Shown: positions 9,156 to 17,970, numbered from the stretch's first letter. The stretch is 22,602 nucleotides of DNA from Streptomyces sp. NRRL S-31 (GCF_000718775.1 NZ_JOCB01000122.1:1-22602), one strand, 5' to 3'. Translations and numbers: made by a program. Notes: generated from the sequence alone by a model not told the origin.

Positions 9156-9299
9156 GCCTACTAGCTGACATAGTGAGCGGAAATAGATGGATAAAACGGA
9201 CTTTCACCGATAAAGGACCCCAAGGTAAAACCCGTCGTCAGGGGTGGTGTCCCTCGGCCGGGACGGGTGTCAAGAGGTGGTTGGTTTTGTACGCACCTA

Positions 9300-9420
9300 C
9301 TACTTGACGCCGTAGATGGGCCCTTTGTCGGTTCTCGGGGTGCTCGGTTACCAAGGGATGGCCGCACCGGCCGGACCCCCTCGTGGACGTCCGTACGCCG
9401 GGTGGTGAATCCGTCTCCGA
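9300..9420 (+). promoter_or_regulatory. possible ydaO-type (c-di-AMP) riboswitch-like leader, weak
   Basis: The leader before the M23 peptidase ends with GGGTGGTGAATCC at 9400-9412, similar to the conserved GGGGTGAATC segment of c-di-AMP (ydaO) riboswitches, which in actinobacteria often precede cell-wall hydrolase genes. The upstream GGGGAACC-type core motif is not clearly present in the expected place; GGTTACCAAGGG at 9347-9358 is only a poor match. I regard this as suggestive, based mainly on one motif plus gene context. Confidence 0.25.
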
Positions 9421-9435
9421 GTTCACGAGGTCCCG

Positions 9436-9987
9436 ATGTTCCGACGCTTCACGTCCCGCTCCGCTCGTACGTCCTCGCACCGCAACCGCGTGGCCGTCCT
9501 GGCTGCCGGTCTCGGCGCCACGGCCGTGCTGGGCACCGGGGTCGCGAGCGCCGCCACCGCGTCCGCCACCTCCTGGGTCGACCCGGTGCACAAGTACACG
9601 CTCTCCGCCGGCTTCATGCAGGCCGGCAGCCACTGGGTCGCCAAGCACAGCGGCCAGGACTTCGCCGTGCCGACCGGCACCGAGGTCGTCGCCGCACACG
9701 GCGGCACCGTCGTCAAGGCCGGCGGGAACGGTGCCGGCGACGGTCCGGCGTACGGCAACGCCGTCGTCATCCAGCACGGCAACGGCACGTACTCGCAGTA
9801 CGCGCACCTGTCCCGGATCGACGTCAAGGTCGGCCAGGTGGTGCGGACCGGCCAGCACATCGCGCTGTCCGGCTCCACCGGCAACTCCACCGGCCCCCAC
9901 CTGCACTTCGAGATCCGCACCACCCCGAACTACGGCTCCGCCGTCGACCCGGTCGCGTTCCTGCGCTCCCACGGCGTGACCGTCTGA
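9436..9987 (+). CDS. secreted M23 (LytM-type) zinc metallopeptidase
   Basis: The 183-residue product has a signal peptide: an Arg-rich n-region, a hydrophobic core VAVLAAGLGATAVLGTGVASA and a likely cleavage after ASA (residue 39). The LytM/M23 fold follows, with zinc ligands H71 and D75 (HSGQD), the YAHLS motif and the HLH pair H155/H157 (GPHLHFEI). M23 enzymes cut peptide cross-links or interpeptide bridges in peptidoglycan, or activate amidases. No cell-wall-binding domain is present, so this is a minimal catalytic enzyme. ATG 9436 has CACGAGG just upstream. Its long leader suggests post-transcriptional control. The next gene, tetR, converges and ends 13 bases after this stop, with no clear terminator hairpin between them. 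Confidence 0.93.
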   Translation: MFRRFTSRSARTSSHRNRVAVLAAGLGATAVLGTGVASAATASATSWVDPVHKYTLSAGFMQAGSHWVAKHSGQDFAVPTGTEVVAAHGGTVVKAGGNGAGDGPAYGNAVVIQHGNGTYSQYAHLSRIDVKVGQVVRTGQHIALSGSTGNSTGPHLHFEIRTTPNYGSAVDPVAFLRSHGVTV

Positions 9988-10000
9988 CCCGGGGGGTCCG

Positions 10001-10600
10001 CTAACCCTTCCCGCCGGCGTGCTCGTGCGCCTGCCGGATCAGGTCCAGGGCGACTTCGAGAACGGCCTCGCGCTTCTTCTCGGAGTCGCCTTCGAGGTCC
10101 TGCATCACGAACATGCCGGCGTGCAGCGTGAACATGGCGCTGACCGAGCGCACCTGGTCCACCAGCTCCGCCTCCGGGTTGATGAGGATGTCCCGCAGGC
10201 CGCGCATCCGGTCCTTGAAGGTGTCGCCGATGCGCAGTTCGCGCACCGTCGCCTGGTTCTCCTGCATGAAGCGGAAGAGCGGCTCCGCGCCCGCGAGCGC
10301 CTCGCTGTAGCGGCGGACGATCTCCTGCTTGGTCTCCAGGGTGTGCGGCTGCCCCCTGCCCCACTCGATCAGTTCCTCGATCGGCTGCGTCAGGTCCTCG
10401 AAGAGGCTGACGATGATCTCTTCCTTCGTCTTGAAGTGGTAGTACAGGGCCGCCTTCGTGACGTCGAGGCGCTCGGCGATCTCCCGCAGGGAGGTCTTCT
10501 CGTAGCCCTGCTCCGCGAAGAGTTCGAGCGCCACGTCCTGGATGCGCTGGCGGGTGTTGCCGCGGCGCTGCTGCTTGGTGCCGTCCATGGTGACGCCCAT
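10001..10600 (-). CDS. TetR-family transcriptional repressor of the divergent exporter
   Basis: The 199-residue protein has a TetR N-terminal helix-turn-helix: RQRIQDVALELFAEQGYEKTSLREIAERLDVTKAALYYHFKTKEEI (about residues 16-61). The C-terminal ligand-binding and dimerisation region is diverse, with NPEAELVDQVRSVSAMFTLHAGMFVMQDLEG. ATG 10600 is preceded by GAGGAG at a usable distance; ATG 10588 is a less likely start. The gene is divergent from a DHA2 exporter and shares a 127-base intergenic region holding a pair of inverted operators over both promoters. This is the standard arrangement for a repressor that controls itself and a drug exporter, released by the exported compound. The ligand cannot be told from the sequence. 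Confidence 0.93.
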   Translation of the reverse strand: MGVTMDGTKQQRRGNTRQRIQDVALELFAEQGYEKTSLREIAERLDVTKAALYYHFKTKEEIIVSLFEDLTQPIEELIEWGRGQPHTLETKQEIVRRYSEALAGAEPLFRFMQENQATVRELRIGDTFKDRMRGLRDILINPEAELVDQVRSVSAMFTLHAGMFVMQDLEGDSEKKREAVLEVALDLIRQAHEHAGGKG

Positions 10601-10627
10601 CCTCGTACTCCTCGCGCTCCGCGGAAA

Positions 10628-12299
<1,672 letters not shown>

Positions 12300-12312
12300 G
12301 TTCCGTCCGCGT

Positions 12313-12349
12313 CCGAAGGCCCCGGGGTGTCCGCCGCCGGGGCCTTCGG
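12313..12349. terminator. 13-bp perfect hairpin, bidirectional terminator between the exporter and cseC
   Basis: CCGAAGGCCCCGG (12313-12325) and CCGGGGCCTTCGG (12337-12349) pair perfectly around an 11-base loop. It lies 13 bases after the exporter stop and 63 bases beyond the cseC stop, between convergent genes. Confidence 0.88.
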
Positions 12350-12412
12350 CCGTTCCCCGGCCGGTCCCGGCCGTTGCGCGGACCGTGGGCGGGGGCCGGT
12401 CACGGTGGCCGG

Positions 12413-13765
12413 CTAGCCGCTCCCGGACACGGGCAGCATCGGGTAGCTGCCCGTGTTGGTCGGTGCGTGCTCCGGCAGCCACAGGACGGCCACCGCGCCC
12501 TCCGCGGGAACGTGGGCGGGCGCGCCCGCGGGCCGTACGTTGCGGAAGGTGAGCCGGGCACCGAGCACCCGCGCCTGGCCGGCCGCGATGGTCAGCCCCA
12601 GCCCATGGCCCTGCCCGGACCGGTCCATGCTGCCGGTGCGGAACCGGCTCGGCCCCTCGGCCAGCAGCTCCTCGGGGAAGCCGGGGCCGTGGTCGCGGAC
12701 CCGGATGACCCGGCCCTCCACGGTGACCTCGATCGGCGGCCGGCCGTGCCGCGCGGCATTGGCGAGCAGGTTGAACAGCACCCGCTCCAGCCGCCGCGGA
12801 TCGGTGGTGACCTCCGACTCGTGCACCACCCGTACGGTGATCCCCGGGTCCTTGGCCGCCACCCGGCGCGAGACGAACTCGCCCAGCAGGAGGTCCTGGA
12901 GTTCCGCCCGCTCCGAGGCACTGTCCAGCCGGGCCACCTCCAGCACGTCCTCGACCAGCGTGCGCATCGCCTTCGCCCGGTCCAGCACCAGTTCCGTGGG
13001 CCGGCCGGGCGGCAGCAGCTCGGCGGCCGTCAGCAGACCGGTCACCGGGGTGCGCAGCTCGTGCGCGATGTCGGCGGTGACCCGCCGCTCGGCCTCCAGA
13101 CGCTGGCGCAGCGCGTCCGCCATGGCGTCCACCGCCCGCGCCAGATCGTCGGTCTCGTCCCGTACGACGCCGCCGATGGCCGCCCGCACCCGGACGTCGG
13201 TCTCGCCCTTGGCGACCTGGTTCGCGGCGGCCGCCGCCTTGCGCAGCCGGCGGGAGAGCTGGCCGCCGATCAGCACGCCCAGCGCGCTGCCGCCGAGCAC
13301 GACCGCGACCGAACCGATGACCAGGGCCTGGTCCAGGTCCTTCATCATGTCGGTGCTGCGGTCCGGCATGTGGAGGTGCACGGACAGCACGTGCCCGTCC
13401 TTCACCGGTACGGCCGCCCAGATGTCGGGGATGCCACCGCGCTGGGAGACGTCACTGGCCCGGCGGCCCCGCTCGACGCTTGCGCGCAGCGCGGCCGGCA
13501 GGTGCGGGTCGTCGACCTTGACGTACGGGAACACCGGTCCCCGGTTCAGCTCGTAGTTGCGCTGGGCCAGCAGCAGGCGGTCGTTGGCCAGTTCGCGCGC
13601 GTTGTCCAGCATCGAGACGCGGGCCGCGTTGTGCACGACCAGGCTCAGCGCGATCGCCACCAGACCGGCCACCAGCGCGATGGCCGCGCTCAGCTTCCAC
13701 CGGAGCCCGGTGCGCAGGCCCGCGTCCTCCACCCGGCGGACCGGATGCCGAAGAATCCCCCGCAT
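12413..13765 (-). CDS. cseC: CseC sensor histidine kinase of the SigE envelope-stress system
   Basis: The 450-residue kinase has TM1 at about 23-45, an extracytoplasmic sensor loop at 46-146, TM2 at about 147-168 and a HAMP linker at about 169-220. The H-box is VTADIAHELRTPV with phospho-acceptor H235. The catalytic domain has N-box NLLANAARHG, G1 DHGPGFP, F-box FRTGS and G2 GHGLGLT. In S. coelicolor, CseC senses damage to the cell envelope, for example from wall-targeting antibiotics, and phosphorylates CseB, which turns on sigE. ATG 13765 lies 13 bases after the cseB stop, so the two genes are co-transcribed. The last 20 residues (after LWLPEHAP) are a short low-complexity extension. Identity is supported by the complete sigE-cseA-cseB-cseC order. 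Confidence 0.95.
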   Translation of the reverse strand: MRGILRHPVRRVEDAGLRTGLRWKLSAAIALVAGLVAIALSLVVHNAARVSMLDNARELANDRLLLAQRNYELNRGPVFPYVKVDDPHLPAALRASVERGRRASDVSQRGGIPDIWAAVPVKDGHVLSVHLHMPDRSTDMMKDLDQALVIGSVAVVLGGSALGVLIGGQLSRRLRKAAAAANQVAKGETDVRVRAAIGGVVRDETDDLARAVDAMADALRQRLEAERRVTADIAHELRTPVTGLLTAAELLPPGRPTELVLDRAKAMRTLVEDVLEVARLDSASERAELQDLLLGEFVSRRVAAKDPGITVRVVHESEVTTDPRRLERVLFNLLANAARHGRPPIEVTVEGRVIRVRDHGPGFPEELLAEGPSRFRTGSMDRSGQGHGLGLTIAAGQARVLGARLTFRNVRPAGAPAHVPAEGAVAVLWLPEHAPTNTGSYPMLPVSGSG

Positions 13766-13778
13766 ACCGTCGCCCCGC

Positions 13779-14480
13779 TCAGGCCTTCAGCTTGTAGCCG
13801 AAGCCGCGGACCGTCTCGATCCGGTCCTGGCCGATCTTCTGCCGCAGCCGCTGCACATGCACGTCGACGACCCGCGTGTCCCCGCCCCAGCCGTAGTCCC
13901 ACACGCGCTCCAGCAGCTTGTCGCGGGAGAGCACGGAGCCCGGCGCCGAGGAGAACTCCAGCAGCAGCCGCATCTCGGTCGGGGTCAGCGCCACCGGCTG
14001 CCCGGACCGGCGCACCTCCATGCCGTCGGTGTCGATCTCCAGCTCCCCGAAGGTGAGCGTGCCGGCGACCGCGGCCGTGGACTCCTCCGCCTGCGCGGTC
14101 CCGCCGGCGTGCCCGAACCGGCGCAGCACCGCGCGGATCCGGGCGACCAGCACGGCACCGTCGAACGGCTTGGTCACGTAGTCGTCGGCGCCCGCCTCCA
14201 GACCGAGGACGACGTCGATGGAGTCGGCGCGCGCGGACAGCATGATCACCGGCACGGTCGACTCGTCCCGGATCCGCCGGCACAGGCTGACCCCGTCCAG
14301 GCCCGGCACCATGACGTCCAGCAGGGCGATGTCGGGCCGGTTCGCCCGGAACGCCGCCAGGCCCGACAGGCCGTCGGGCATCGCGGTGACCGCGAAGCCG
14401 TCCCGCTCCAGGGCGAGCTGGGTGGCTTCGCGGATGACGTCGTCGTCCTCGACGAACAGGACGTGGGTCTGGTCTGCCAT
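13779..14480 (-). CDS. cseB: CseB OmpR-family response regulator
   Basis: The 233-residue protein has a receiver domain with the acidic pocket E11/D12/D13, phospho-acceptor D55 (ALLDVMVPG), S82 (IMLSAR) and K104 (VTKPF). A winged-helix OmpR/PhoB DNA-binding domain follows from about residue 140 (LTPTEMRLLLEF, then VVDVHVQRLRQKI and TVRGFGYKL). It receives phosphate from CseC and activates the sigE promoter. ATG 14480 is 37 bases after the cseA stop; the ribosome site is weak. Ala/Glu-rich residues at about 122-138 form the linker. All catalytic residues are present. Confidence 0.97.
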   Translation of the reverse strand: MADQTHVLFVEDDDVIREATQLALERDGFAVTAMPDGLSGLAAFRANRPDIALLDVMVPGLDGVSLCRRIRDESTVPVIMLSARADSIDVVLGLEAGADDYVTKPFDGAVLVARIRAVLRRFGHAGGTAQAEESTAAVAGTLTFGELEIDTDGMEVRRSGQPVALTPTEMRLLLEFSSAPGSVLSRDKLLERVWDYGWGGDTRVVDVHVQRLRQKIGQDRIETVRGFGYKLKA

Positions 14481-14517
14481 CCCGGTGCTCTCAGTCCTCG
14501 TGTGTGCGTGTGGGGGA

Positions 14518-15171
14518 TCAGTTCTCCGGCACGGGCCGCGGGCTCGGGCCGACGGACTTGCTGTACTCGTTGCGGGTGGGTTTCCCCGGGACGAATCGTC
14601 CCGCCCGCCAGGTGTAGGGCGTCACGATGTCACCGGACGGGCTGGAGATCGGGTCGTCCTGCTCGTAGTACTGCCTGGTCACCGACAGGGTGCCTTGGTC
14701 GATCTCCGCGTAGACCGGGGACTCCTCGGTCTTGAAGACGTTCTTGAACACACCGCCGTCGTCCCGGTACACGTACGAGCCGATACCCACCCAGTCCGCG
14801 CAGGTCATCACGTTGATGACGACGTCGTCCACCGGGGCGTCGGTGAGATCGGCGTACGACACGTCGACCTGGTAGTTGTCGCCGTCGCACGGCTTCAGCT
14901 CGCGTTTGACCGCCCCCGACACGGCGGGGTCGCCCTTCAGCAGCGCCACGGCGTCGACCCGGCGGTACTTGCCGACGACGCTGGGCGACGGGGAGGCGCC
15001 GGCCGCCGCCACCGCCGAGGCGTGCGCCGGTCCCTCGTCCCGGGCGCCGGTGCCCCCGCTGCCGCACGCGGCGACGAAAAGGAGGAGGGCGGCGAGCGCG
15101 GCCCCCACCGCGATCACCGCCTGTGAACTGCTACGGGCCTGTTCGGGCCCGGCCCCGGTCAGGCCGCGCAA
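14518..15171 (-). CDS. cseA: CseA lipoprotein, negative modulator of the SigE system
   Basis: The 217-residue protein has a lipoprotein signal peptide: hydrophobic stretch VIAVGAALAALLLFVAAC with lipobox V-A-A-C and lipidated C36, then a Gly/Ser/Ala-rich spacer. The remainder is a soluble extracytoplasmic domain (ADLTDAPVDDVVINVMTCADW, GIGSYVYRDDGGVFKNVF) with no enzyme motif. In S. coelicolor, CseA is a lipoprotein whose loss raises sigE expression, so it probably damps CseC signalling. The likely start is TTG 15171, inside sigE by 13 bases, with GAGGAG upstream. A GTG at 15117 is an alternative but would remove the basic n-region. The overlap implies translational coupling to sigE. Confidence 0.9.
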   Translation of the reverse strand: MRGLTGAGPEQARSSSQAVIAVGAALAALLLFVAACGSGGTGARDEGPAHASAVAAAGASPSPSVVGKYRRVDAVALLKGDPAVSGAVKRELKPCDGDNYQVDVSYADLTDAPVDDVVINVMTCADWVGIGSYVYRDDGGVFKNVFKTEESPVYAEIDQGTLSVTRQYYEQDDPISSPSGDIVTPYTWRAGRFVPGKPTRNEYSKSVGPSPRPVPEN

Positions 15172-15698
15172 CGCTCCCGCTCCTCACGCTCCAGCGCGCG
15201 TGCGTCCAGATCGCGGGCCTCCAGCTCCTCCCGGAGCCGGGCGAGCGCCCGGTGCAGCGTGCTCTTGACCGTTCCCGCCGACATGCCGAGGGCGGCGGCC
15301 GTCTCCTCTGTGGACATCTGCTCCCAGTGTCGCAGCACCACGACACTGCGCTGCTTCGGTGCGAGCACCTTCATGACGTCCATCAGCAGGGCCCGGTCGG
15401 CGTGCTGCTCGGTGGAGTCGTCCACGGAGGCGTCCGGCAGCTGCTCGGTGGGCACCTCCTCCAGCTTGCGCGCCCGCCACCACTCGGTCCGCGTGTTGAT
15501 CATGACCCGGCGCAGATAGGCGTCGGCGAGGCGCTTGTCGGCGATGCCCTCCCAGCGGCCGTACGTCCGCACCAGCGCGGTCTGGAGCAGGTCCTGGGCG
15601 TCGACCGGGTCCGGGACCAGCCGGCGGGCGCTGCGCAGCAGCGCGTCCTGCCGGGTGCGGACGTACTCCTCGAATTCGAGCACCTCGCCCTGCGCCAT
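15159..15698 (-). CDS. sigE: SigE ECF sigma factor (envelope stress)
   Basis: The 179-residue ECF sigma factor has region 2 at about 8-78 (FEEYVRTRQDALLRSARRLV, DAQDLLQTALVRTYGRW, AYLRRVMINTRTEWWRARK) and region 4 at about 105-158 (LAPKQRSVVVLRHWEQMSTEETAAALGMSAGTVKSTLHRALARL). The C-terminus is highly charged (EREERER). In Streptomyces, SigE directs genes that maintain the cell envelope. It is controlled by transcription through CseB/CseC rather than by a cognate anti-sigma factor, and none is seen beside it. ATG 15698 has a good GGAGG ribosome site; the frame is open to 15779, but that extension looks non-coding. It is the first gene of the operon. Confidence 0.97.
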   Translation of the reverse strand: MAQGEVLEFEEYVRTRQDALLRSARRLVPDPVDAQDLLQTALVRTYGRWEGIADKRLADAYLRRVMINTRTEWWRARKLEEVPTEQLPDASVDDSTEQHADRALLMDVMKVLAPKQRSVVVLRHWEQMSTEETAAALGMSAGTVKSTLHRALARLREELEARDLDARALEREERERCAA

Positions 15699-15787
15699 GA
15701 TCAACCGCCTCCGTTCCCCGTCGCTTCCGGCTCGTGCCCGAAGTCCCGCCGTCCCCACGCCCGGTGGTCCGCCGGGCACGGGGAAGA

Positions 15788-15941
15788 AGTTACGGAGCGG
15801 TTGTCACGGCGCTGTGCGGACCAGCCTGCGGCTGGCAATCGGCTATCCGTCGGTTGTGTAACGGACGAGGGAACGGGGTAAAGCGAACAGTCCACTTGTC
15901 CGGGTATGGGGTGAATTGCCCGGCTGGATGGTCTGTAACGG
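15788..15941 (-). promoter_or_regulatory. recurrent CCGTNAC motifs upstream of sigE, candidate CseB boxes
   Basis: Reading toward sigE, CCGTTACA occurs at 15941-15934 and again at 15864-15857. CCGTGACA lies at 15809-15802 and CCGTAACT at 15795-15788; the last two are 14 bases apart, as direct repeats. OmpR-type regulators usually bind tandem repeats upstream of their target promoter, and CseB is expected to bind in this 272-base gap. A defined -35/-10 pair could not be assigned. Confidence 0.35.
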
Positions 15942-15970
15942 AGGTCGTGGGACTGTGAGGTGGCTGTGCG

Positions 15971-16846
15971 TCAGCCGAGCGGCAGCCGGTACAGACCGCC
16001 GGGCAGCGGCTCCACCAGACCGTCCGAGACCAGCCCGTCGAGAGCGCGCGCCCGCTGCACCGGCTCGTGCCACACCCGGTCCAGCGCCGCCTGCGGCACC
16101 GGTGTGTGGGCCTCCCGCAGCACGGCCAGCAGCTTGCCGCGCACCTGCCGGTCCGTACCCGCGTACGTCTGCCCGCGGCGCGGCGGTCCCGCGTGCTCCG
16201 GCTTGCCCGCGAGCCGCCAGGCGCACTGCGCGGCGATCGGACACCGCTGGCAGCCCTCGTTCTTCGCCGTGCACACCAGCGCGCCCAGCTCCATCGAGGC
16301 GGCGGCCCAGCGCGCGGCGGTCCGCTCGTCCTGCGGCAGCAGCTCCCGGGCCAGGCGCCGCTCGGCGGCCGTGGTGGCGTTCGGCGGGTACTGCACACCC
16401 GTCACCGCCCGCGCGAGGACCCGGCGGACGTTGGTGTCCAGCACCGCGTGCCGCTGCCCGTAGGCGAAGGAGGCCACCGCGGCGGCCGTGTACTCGCCGA
16501 TGCCGGGCAGTGCCAGCAGCTGCCCGTGGTCCGTCGGTACGTCCCCGCCGTGCCGCTCCGTTATGGCGACCGCGGCGCCGTGCAGCCGCAGGGCGCGGCG
16601 CGGGTAGCCGAGCCGGCCCCAGGCGCGCACCGCCTCGCCCGGCGCCTCCTTCGCCAGGTCGGCCGGGCGCGGCCAGCGGGCCAGCCACTCCTCGTAGACG
16701 GGGAGCACCCGGTTCACCGGGGTCTGCTGGAGCATGAACTCGCTGACCATCACGCCCCACGGGCCCGCTTCCGGGCGGCGCCAGGGGAGGTCGCGGGCAT
16801 GGGCGTCGAACCAGTCGATCACAGGGGCGTGCAGCATCTCAGTCAT
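15971..16846 (-). CDS. mutY: MutY A/G-specific adenine DNA glycosylase
   Basis: The 291-residue enzyme removes adenine mispaired with 8-oxoguanine. It has the helix-hairpin-helix glycosylase core: catalytic E36 in SEFMLQQTPVNRV, the hairpin LPGIGEYTAAAVASFAYG (113-130) and catalytic D137 (VLDTNVRRV). The iron-sulphur ligands are C192-x6-C199-x2-C202-x5-C208, all present. The tail after about residue 225 is short compared with E. coli MutY (350 aa) and shows no clear Nudix-like 8-oxoG-recognition domain, which seems usual for actinobacterial MutY. ATG 16846 has GGAAGGG upstream. It is on the same strand as sigE, 272 bases upstream of it, and probably transcribed separately. Confidence 0.96.
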   Translation of the reverse strand: MTEMLHAPVIDWFDAHARDLPWRRPEAGPWGVMVSEFMLQQTPVNRVLPVYEEWLARWPRPADLAKEAPGEAVRAWGRLGYPRRALRLHGAAVAITERHGGDVPTDHGQLLALPGIGEYTAAAVASFAYGQRHAVLDTNVRRVLARAVTGVQYPPNATTAAERRLARELLPQDERTAARWAAASMELGALVCTAKNEGCQRCPIAAQCAWRLAGKPEHAGPPRRGQTYAGTDRQVRGKLLAVLREAHTPVPQAALDRVWHEPVQRARALDGLVSDGLVEPLPGGLYRLPLG

Positions 16847-16921
16847 GGCCCTTCCGATCCTGCCACGGGTTGCCGGGCGGCAGGCGTGACGGCACGGTCA
16901 CCCAGCGTGCGGAAAGGTGAA

Positions 16922-16935
16922 GGGCGGTACCGCCC
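16922..16935. promoter_or_regulatory. perfect 14-bp palindrome between mutY and the surface-protein gene
   Basis: GGGCGGTACCGCCC is an exact palindrome about 76 bases upstream of mutY and 91 bases upstream of the divergent gene. Its size and placement suit a dimeric regulator. It has no recognised owner. Confidence 0.45.
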
Positions 16936-17014
16936 ATGGAAGTTACCGGAATGATGATCCGGAAAAGTTGGCGGCGACGCGGCGGGGGACGCGAGCGCGT
17001 GCGCCGATCTCTCG

Positions 17015-17020
17015 TAGAGT
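17015..17020 (+). promoter_or_regulatory. -10 hexamer TAGAGT for a leaderless transcript
   Basis: TAGAGT ends six bases before GTG 17027, the spacing expected when transcription begins at the start codon. This decides the start over the TTG at 17021. A convincing -35 box is not visible. Confidence 0.55.
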
Positions 17021-17026
17021 TTGCGC

Positions 17027-17878
17027 GTGGGATCTCTGCGCAATCCGATCGGGCCGCTTCCCTCCACCATCTACTGGCGCCGGAGGGTCGTACTGCTGTC
17101 CCTGCTCGCCGTGTTGGCGCTGGTGATCACGTGGATCGTCACCGCCGGCGGCGGGGGCGGCAAGAAGAGCGCGAACGGGTCCGACGGCAAGAACCCCACG
17201 CACACCATCACCCCGGGACCGACCCCGTCCGGTTCCGCGATCAGCCAACACCCGGGCGGGCGCGACGAGTCGGGCGGCGGGGGCTCCGGTGACGGCGGCT
17301 CCGGCTCCGGCTCGGGCGGGGACGGTGGTTCGGCGGAGTCGGGCGCGGACTCCGGCGGGACCTCCGGGGCCTTGGGGTCTCCCGGTTCCGGTGACGGTCC
17401 GGGCGGTGGTTCGGGCGCCGGTTCCGGTGGTGCCGCCGTCGCCGCGGGCGACGCGCTCCCGGCGTCCTCCACACTGCCCGAGTGCACGTCGGCCGCGGTG
17501 GCGTTGAGCCTGCGCAGCCTGCACAACTCCTACTCGCCGGACCAGACGCTGACGTTCCAACTCATCGCCCGGAACCGCTCGTCGGCCGACTGCAAGGTCG
17601 ATCTCGGGCCGAAGAACGCGGTGTTGACGATCACTCCGGCCGACGGTGACGACGCGTACTGGTCGTCGGCCGACTGCCCCAAGGGCGCGGGAAGCCTGGA
17701 CTTCCGGGTGCCGGCCGGTCAGAGCATCACGTACACCGTGAAGTGGGACCGCAAGCCGAGCGCGGCCCACTGCGAGACCCCGCCCGCCGGCTCGGCCAAG
17801 GCGGGCACGTACCTGCTGGAGGCCAAGACGCCGGGGTACGGCAAGACGCAGGCGTCGTTCGTCCTGTCCGCGGACTAG
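17027..17878 (+). CDS. membrane-anchored, Gly/Ser-rich extracytoplasmic protein
   Basis: The 283-residue protein has a short basic N-terminus ending RRR, one membrane helix at about 21-40 (VVLLSLLAVLALVITWIVTA) and then a Gly/Ser/Asp-rich linker of about 100 residues. The C-terminal domain of about 135 residues is predicted to be beta-rich: CTSAAVALSLRSLHNSYSPDQTLTF, NAVLTITPADGDDAYW, VPAGQSITYTVKWDRKPS, GTYLLEA. It has four cysteines, suggesting two disulphides outside the cell. The strand pattern recalls Ig-like or DUF4232-type surface domains, but no enzyme motif is visible. The start is GTG 17027, with TAGAGT six bases upstream, so the message is probably leaderless. It is divergent from mutY and convergent with disA. 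No function is known to me. Confidence 0.85.
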   Translation: MGSLRNPIGPLPSTIYWRRRVVLLSLLAVLALVITWIVTAGGGGGKKSANGSDGKNPTHTITPGPTPSGSAISQHPGGRDESGGGGSGDGGSGSGSGGDGGSAESGADSGGTSGALGSPGSGDGPGGGSGAGSGGAAVAAGDALPASSTLPECTSAAVALSLRSLHNSYSPDQTLTFQLIARNRSSADCKVDLGPKNAVLTITPADGDDAYWSSADCPKGAGSLDFRVPAGQSITYTVKWDRKPSAAHCETPPAGSAKAGTYLLEAKTPGYGKTQASFVLSAD

Positions 17879-17904
17879 CGGGTTACCTCCGGGACGGGAC
17901 GGAC

Positions 17905-17970
17905 CCGGGCTGAATCCGAAGGCGGGACGAATCCGGGCTGAATCCGAAGCCGGGACGGCCGGGCTGATCC
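17905..17970. repeat. imperfect 26-28-bp tandem repeat between convergent genes
   Basis: A unit beginning CCGGGCTGAATCCGAAG occurs at 17905-17932 and 17933-17958, with a degenerate partial third copy (CCGGGCTGATCC) from 17959 to 17970. It fills the gap between the surface-protein gene and disA. No standard terminator hairpin is obvious there. Confidence 0.75.

Larger units (their letters stand above)
8949..9435. other. long intergenic region between the NACHT gene and the M23 peptidase gene
   Basis: This 487-base stretch separates two divergent genes and shows no convincing ORF. It contains an inverted-repeat pair at 9076-9161, an AT-richer block at 9160-9235 with two GATAAA motifs, and a long 5' leader up to 9435 that ends with a possible riboswitch-like element. 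Promoters for both genes should be here, but I cannot assign them confidently. Confidence 0.6.

Noticed and set aside
9192..9213. WhiG (FliA-like) promoter, TAAA ... CCGATAA
   Set aside because: The two elements are only 11 bases apart, about 4-5 bases short of the usual TAAA-N15-GCCGATAA spacing, and the leading G is missing.
9161..9367. 68-codon minus-strand frame in the M23 leader
   Set aside because: No ribosome site, no family resemblance, and it lies in the leader region whose other features point to regulation.
15699..15779. N-terminal extension of SigE by 27 residues
   Set aside because: The extension is Gly/Arg-rich without sigma similarity, whereas ATG 15698 has a strong GGAGG site at correct spacing.
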